DNA from: Acidimicrobiaceae bacterium
GTDB lineage: Bacteria > Actinomycetota > Acidimicrobiia > Acidimicrobiales > Bog-793
DNA length: 18,040 nucleotides
Reading direction: 5' to 3'
Assembly: GCA_025463965.1 (NCBI GenBank)
Contig: JAODBN010000228.1
Span: 1 to 18,040 of the forward strand
Of this stretch, positions 15,020 through 18,040 are shown one piece after another (the first letter of the stretch is position 1; each line of letters opens with the position of its first letter). The notes beneath the pieces are model-generated. The model searched no databases and was not told the DNA's origin. It saw only the letters and a program-made list of their open reading frames with translations. Both the position numbers and the translations under genes were made by a program.

Positions 15020-15638
15020 GTTCAGCGTACAGCCGCCGCGCCCGGATCACGCGGATAGCGGGCGTCGGCACGAGATAGTCGAGGGGACGGCCCGTCTGGG
15101 CGCGGTCCCGCAGGTCGGTGCTCGAGATCTCGAGATCGGGAACCTCGATCGCCACGGCGCGCCAGCCCGAAAGTGGGCCGTCGTCCGAGATCTCGACGGT
15201 TTCCGCGCCGGGACGGTTGACCGAGACGAGCGTGACCGCCTGACGGACCGCGTCAAGGCGCTCCCAGGTCTCGATGCCCGCGACGACGTCCGCGCCGACG
15301 ATGAGGAACAGCTCGGCGGCGGGATGCAGCTTTGCCAGAGCCTCCACCGTGTCCGCGGTGTAGGAAGTCCCCCCGCGCTCGATCTCGAGCGCTGAGGCCT
15401 CGAGGCCCTCGTGACCCGCGACGGCGGCTTCGACCATCGCCAGGCGGTCCTCCGCCGGGCTCACCGGGCGCTCCCCCACCTTCTGCCACGGCTCGTTCGC
15501 CACGACCATGAGGACCCGGTCGAGCGAGAGGGCATGGCGGGCGTTGACCGCGGCGACCAGATGGCCCACGTGCACCGGATCGAAGGTGCCCCCGAAGATG
15601 CCGATTCGCTCGCCCGAGGGAGCCGGCTCTTCGCTCAT
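15012..15638 (-). CDS. nadD: Nicotinate-mononucleotide adenylyltransferase
   Basis: NadD transfers AMP from ATP to nicotinate mononucleotide, giving deamido-NAD in NAD synthesis. The 208-residue protein is of normal length. The nucleotidyltransferase motif GGTFDPVHVGH is at 16-26, with VANEPWQK downstream, the GADVVAGIETW block near the middle, and ISSTDLR in the C-terminal half. The ATG at 15638 is chosen because it places the motif at the expected distance. The reading frame upstream is open but not protein-like. No Shine-Dalgarno sequence precedes the ATG. Instead TACGCT lies seven bases upstream, which fits a leaderless promoter. It is divergent from the DAHP synthase gene and overlaps rsfS. 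Confidence 0.95.
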   Translation of the reverse strand: MSEEPAPSGERIGIFGGTFDPVHVGHLVAAVNARHALSLDRVLMVVANEPWQKVGERPVSPAEDRLAMVEAAVAGHEGLEASALEIERGGTSYTADTVEALAKLHPAAELFLIVGADVVAGIETWERLDAVRQAVTLVSVNRPGAETVEISDDGPLSGWRAVAIEVPDLEISSTDLRDRAQTGRPLDYLVPTPAIRVIRARRLYAERG

Positions 15639-15775
15639 CGGCGAGAGCGTAGGCGGCGGCACCACGGTGCAGCGAGGCGAGAACAGGTTGAGCGAGGCGT
15701 CGCAGCGGTTTGAGCAGAGTGTTAGGGCATCGGCGGCGTGAGGCGCAGGTGCCCGGGGGTGTCTTAGGCTTTGGC
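15639..15775. promoter_or_regulatory. Divergent nadD / DAHP synthase promoter region
   Basis: These 137 bases separate the divergent starts. They hold AGCGAGGCG as a direct repeat at 15671-15679 and 15691-15699, exactly 20 bases apart. They also hold a 12-base inverted repeat (GCACC-AC-GGTGC, 15659-15670) and a TANNNT-type box near each start: TACGCT on the minus strand (15646-15651) and TAGGCT on the plus strand (15765-15770). Neither gene has a Shine-Dalgarno sequence, so both may be made as leaderless messages. No binding protein can be named. Confidence 0.4.
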
Positions 15776-17164
15776 ATGGCCGAGCCGCAGGAGGGACCGA
15801 GGACGCGCCCCGCCACGAGTACGAGCGCGCAGTGGCGGCCGGGATCGTGGAGGGACCGTCCGGCACAGCAACTGCCGATCTGGCCGGATGCGAACGCAGC
15901 GATGGCGGCGAGCTCGGTGCTTGCCGGCCTGCCCCCGCTGGTGTTCGCCGGTGAGGCGCGCTCGCTCACCGAGGCGCTCGGAACGGTCGCCGCCGGGCAC
16001 TCGTTTGTGCTTCAGGCCGGGGACTGCGCCGAGTCCTTCGCCGAGCAGGGAGCGGACTCCATCCGGGACAAGCTGAAGGTGATCCTTCAGATGGCCGTGG
16101 TGCTCACCTACGCCTCCGGCGTTCCGGTGGTGAAGATCGGCCGTATCGCCGGTCAGTACGCGAAGCCTCGGTCTTCGCCAGTCGAGCGGATCGGCAACGT
16201 CGAGATGCCGGCATTTCGTGGCCACATCGTGAACGACGACGCCCCGGTGCCGGCGGCGCGCGTTCCCGACCCGACGCGCATGATCACCGCCTACCACCAC
16301 GCGGCATCCAGCTTGAACCTGCTGCGCGCCTTCACCAAGGGTGGCTTCGCCGATCTCTCACAGGTGCACGCGTGGAACCAGGAGTTCGTCGCCACGAGCG
16401 CCGAGGGTCGCCGCTACGAGGCGATCGCCGAGGAGATCGACCGGGCGCTGCGCTTCATGCGTGCCTGTGGCGTGGACCTGTCCGCCAAGGCGCCCATCCA
16501 GCAGGTCGACTTCTACACGAGCCACGAGGCGCTGCTGCTCGACTATGAGGAGGCCCTCACCCGGCGCGACTCGTTGACGGGCGACTGGTACGACTGCTCG
16601 GCCCACATGCTCTGGATCGGCGAGCGCACCCGTGATCTCGAGGGCGCGCACGTCGAGTTCCTCTCCGGGGTGCACAACCCGATCGGGGTCAAGCTCGGCC
16701 CGACCGCAACGGCCGAGGAGGTCCTCGAGCTGTGCGAGCGGCTCAATCCGGCGCGCATCCCGGGACGGCTGACGCTCGTCTGTCGGATGGGCGTCTCCAA
16801 GGTCACGACCCTGCTGCCGCCGATCATCCGTGCCGTGACCGACGCCGGCCATCCCGTCGTATGGCAGTGCGACCCGATGCACGGCAACACCTTCACTTCC
16901 GAAGGCGGGCGCAAGACCCGCCACTTCGACGACGTGCTCGGCGAGATCCGTGGGTTTTTCGCCGTGCACCGCGCCGAGGGGTCCTGGCCGGGCGGCGTCC
17001 ACGTCGAGCTGACCGGCGACGACGTCACCGAGTGCCTTGGCGGGGTCGAGGACATCCTCGAAGAGCAGCTGCCGCTGCGCTACACGACCACCTGCGATCC
17101 CCGGCTGAACGCTCGCCAGGCGATCGACCTCGCATTCCGCGTCGGCGAACTGCTCCGCGCCTGA
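15776..17164 (+). CDS. Class II 3-deoxy-7-phosphoheptulonate (DAHP) synthase
   Basis: This enzyme condenses phosphoenolpyruvate and erythrose 4-phosphate in the first step of the shikimate pathway to aromatic amino acids. The 462-residue size matches the plant/actinobacterial class II family. Motifs in order are AGDCAESF (81-88), KIGRIAGQYAKPRSS (120-134), DFYTSHEALLLDYEEALTR (245-263), HMLWIGERTR, NPIGVKLGP (301-309), CDPMHGNT (365-372), HVELTGDDVTEC (409-420) and YTTTCDPRLN (436-445). Metal ligands Cys84, His369, Glu411 and Asp441 are present, equivalent to those of the M. tuberculosis enzyme. ATG 15776 gives a normal N-terminus. It has no Shine-Dalgarno sequence but has TAGGCT five bases upstream. 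The stop overlaps the start of the next gene by one base (TGATG). Gene names for this family vary (aroG or aroH), so none is given. Confidence 0.96.
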   Translation: MAEPQEGPRTRPATSTSAQWRPGSWRDRPAQQLPIWPDANAAMAASSVLAGLPPLVFAGEARSLTEALGTVAAGHSFVLQAGDCAESFAEQGADSIRDKLKVILQMAVVLTYASGVPVVKIGRIAGQYAKPRSSPVERIGNVEMPAFRGHIVNDDAPVPAARVPDPTRMITAYHHAASSLNLLRAFTKGGFADLSQVHAWNQEFVATSAEGRRYEAIAEEIDRALRFMRACGVDLSAKAPIQQVDFYTSHEALLLDYEEALTRRDSLTGDWYDCSAHMLWIGERTRDLEGAHVEFLSGVHNPIGVKLGPTATAEEVLELCERLNPARIPGRLTLVCRMGVSKVTTLLPPIIRAVTDAGHPVVWQCDPMHGNTFTSEGGRKTRHFDDVLGEIRGFFAVHRAEGSWPGGVHVELTGDDVTECLGGVEDILEEQLPLRYTTTCDPRLNARQAIDLAFRVGELLRA

Positions 17165-18040
17165 TGCGCTCGGCAACGGGCCGGTCGACGCGGCGCGCCC
17201 TCGCGGCGCTCGTCGGGACCGGATCACTCGCCGGCCTGCTCGCCGGGACGGCGGGGGTAGCCGCCGGAGCGGGCACGACCGGCCAGCTCGTACCGGCGAA
17301 GACCACTGGCGCCGTCGTCAGCCACGCCGCCTCGATCTGCTCGGCCCCCCCGGTGACCACGACCACGACGACGGGCGCCCCCTCGACCAGCTCGACGTTG
17401 CCGTCCTCCACGACCACCCTCCCGGTCACCACCACCAGCTCGGGGACCACGACCACCCTCCCGAGCCAGACCACCACGACGCGCGCCACGGGCGGCTCGG
17501 GCACCAGCCCGGTCGTGACACCCGGAGTGCGCGCCTTGCCGGCGACCTCGCCAGGTGCCGCCGCATCGACGAGCACCACGACCACGACGGTGCCCCCGAC
17601 GACCTCAGCGGCCGGAGCGGTCCCGACCACCACCCCGCTGGCTCAGCTGGGCGCGCAGCCCGCCTACTACCTGTACGAGTCGAACGGCGGCGTCCACAAC
17701 TACGGCGGCGCCGGCTTCTACGGCTCGAAGTCCACCGATCGCCATCTCGCCACGACGGCGGTCGGCGGCGCGGCCACCGCTGACGGGGGCGGCTACTGGA
17801 TCTTGACGGCCAAGGGCAACGTCTTCAACTACGGCGACGCCGTCGATTACGGCACGCCGGTGCACTCGAGCCACTCGGGGAACTTCGTCGGGATGGCGCC
17901 GACTCCGGACGGTCAGGGCTTCTGGATCGTCACCTCGTTGGGGAACCTCTTCAACTACGGCGACGCCGCCTCCTGCGGGAACCCCGTTCATAACCTGCAC
18001 GGGGAGATCGTGGGCATCGTGTCCAGCCCCGACGGCGGCG
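17164..18040 (+). CDS. Secreted Thr-rich protein with aromatic 42-residue repeats (partial, runs off window)
   Basis: The frame is open for 292 codons to the window end, so the C-terminus is missing. Residues 1-36 look like a secretion signal: STRRAL (8-13) is a twin-arginine-like start, followed by a hydrophobic stretch to about 34. Residues 60-160 are a Thr/Ser/Pro-rich linker with runs of four to six Thr, suited to spanning the cell wall. From 168 come repeats with a period of 42-43, with the pattern PDGxGYWIxxxxGNxFNYGDAxxYGxPV: units start near 168, 211 and 253, and a fourth begins at 289. Such repeats are common in secreted proteins of Acidimicrobiia and related Actinomycetota and probably form a beta-propeller-like fold. 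The function is unknown. The ATG overlaps the DAHP synthase stop (TGATG), implying co-translation. Confidence 0.8.
   Translation, partial: MRSATGRSTRRALAALVGTGSLAGLLAGTAGVAAGAGTTGQLVPAKTTGAVVSHAASICSAPPVTTTTTTGAPSTSSTLPSSTTTLPVTTTSSGTTTTLPSQTTTTRATGGSGTSPVVTPGVRALPATSPGAAASTSTTTTTVPPTTSAAGAVPTTTPLAQLGAQPAYYLYESNGGVHNYGGAGFYGSKSTDRHLATTAVGGAATADGGGYWILTAKGNVFNYGDAVDYGTPVHSSHSGNFVGMAPTPDGQGFWIVTSLGNLFNYGDAASCGNPVHNLHGEIVGIVSSPDGG
17665..18040 (+). repeat. Tandem 126-base coding repeats (GYWI...FNYGDA units)
   Basis: Aligned units in the protein are about 42 codons apart. Bases 17822-17842 and 17948-17968 are identical over 21 bases, encoding part of FNYGDA, and are offset by exactly 126 bases. 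The first unit (residues 168-188, YYLYESNGGVHNYGGAGFYG) is the most divergent. The array continues past the window end, so its copy number is unknown. Confidence 0.75.

Noticed and set aside
15639..15866. Upstream extension of the nadD frame
   Set aside because: The extra 76 residues overlap the divergent DAHP synthase gene and show no similarity to NadD, whose motif normally lies within 20 residues of the start.
17388..17610. Thr-codon-rich run considered as a simple DNA repeat or CRISPR-like array
   Set aside because: The ACC/ACG repeats are irregular, lack spacers and are in frame, so they encode the Thr-rich linker of a secreted protein.

Overview
This window is a G+C-rich stretch of actinobacterial chromosome. 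The likely lineage is Acidimicrobiia or a close relative. That placement is inferred from the rpsB-tsf-pyrH-frr-cdsA-dxr-rip-ispG-GNAT gene order, an MtrAB-type two-component system, class II DAHP synthase, Thr-rich secreted linkers and YWI/FNYGDA-type surface repeats. Nearly all DNA is coding. No stretch of 300 bases lacks a gene, and I see no tRNA, rRNA, insertion sequence, CRISPR array or sign of recent transfer.

Bases 73-10355 (minus strand) form one long co-directional cluster, read from high to low coordinates. It runs ribosomal protein S2, EF-Ts, UMP kinase, ribosome recycling factor, CDP-diacylglycerol synthase, DXP reductoisomerase, a Rip/RseP-type site-2 protease, IspG, and an Eis-like acetyltransferase. 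It joins translation, pyrimidine and phospholipid synthesis, the MEP isoprenoid pathway and membrane proteolysis. Several junctions are 4-base GTGA/ATGA stop-start overlaps, which suggests translational coupling. The rpsB gene is preceded by a 199-base non-coding leader with a strong nested hairpin just before its Shine-Dalgarno sequence.

Bases 10555-11502 (minus) encode a XerC-like tyrosine recombinase. A 50-base divergent promoter region with a perfect 14-base palindrome separates it from a plus-strand operon at 11553-14487. That operon encodes a response regulator (MtrA-like), a sensor kinase (MtrB-like) and a short GerMN-domain lipoprotein in the LpqB position. Its end faces a minus-strand pair, nadD and rsfS (14564-15638), across a short hairpin-containing gap.

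From 15776 the plus strand carries class II DAHP synthase. It overlaps by one base a secreted, Thr-rich protein whose aromatic-rich 42-residue repeats run off the window end.

The window is mostly conserved housekeeping. I found no credible evidence for a wholly new system. The points most worth a second look are the 390-residue N-terminal extension on CdsA, the structured rpsB leader, the minimal LpqB partner of MtrAB, and the coupling of an aromatic-biosynthesis enzyme to an aromatic-rich surface protein.
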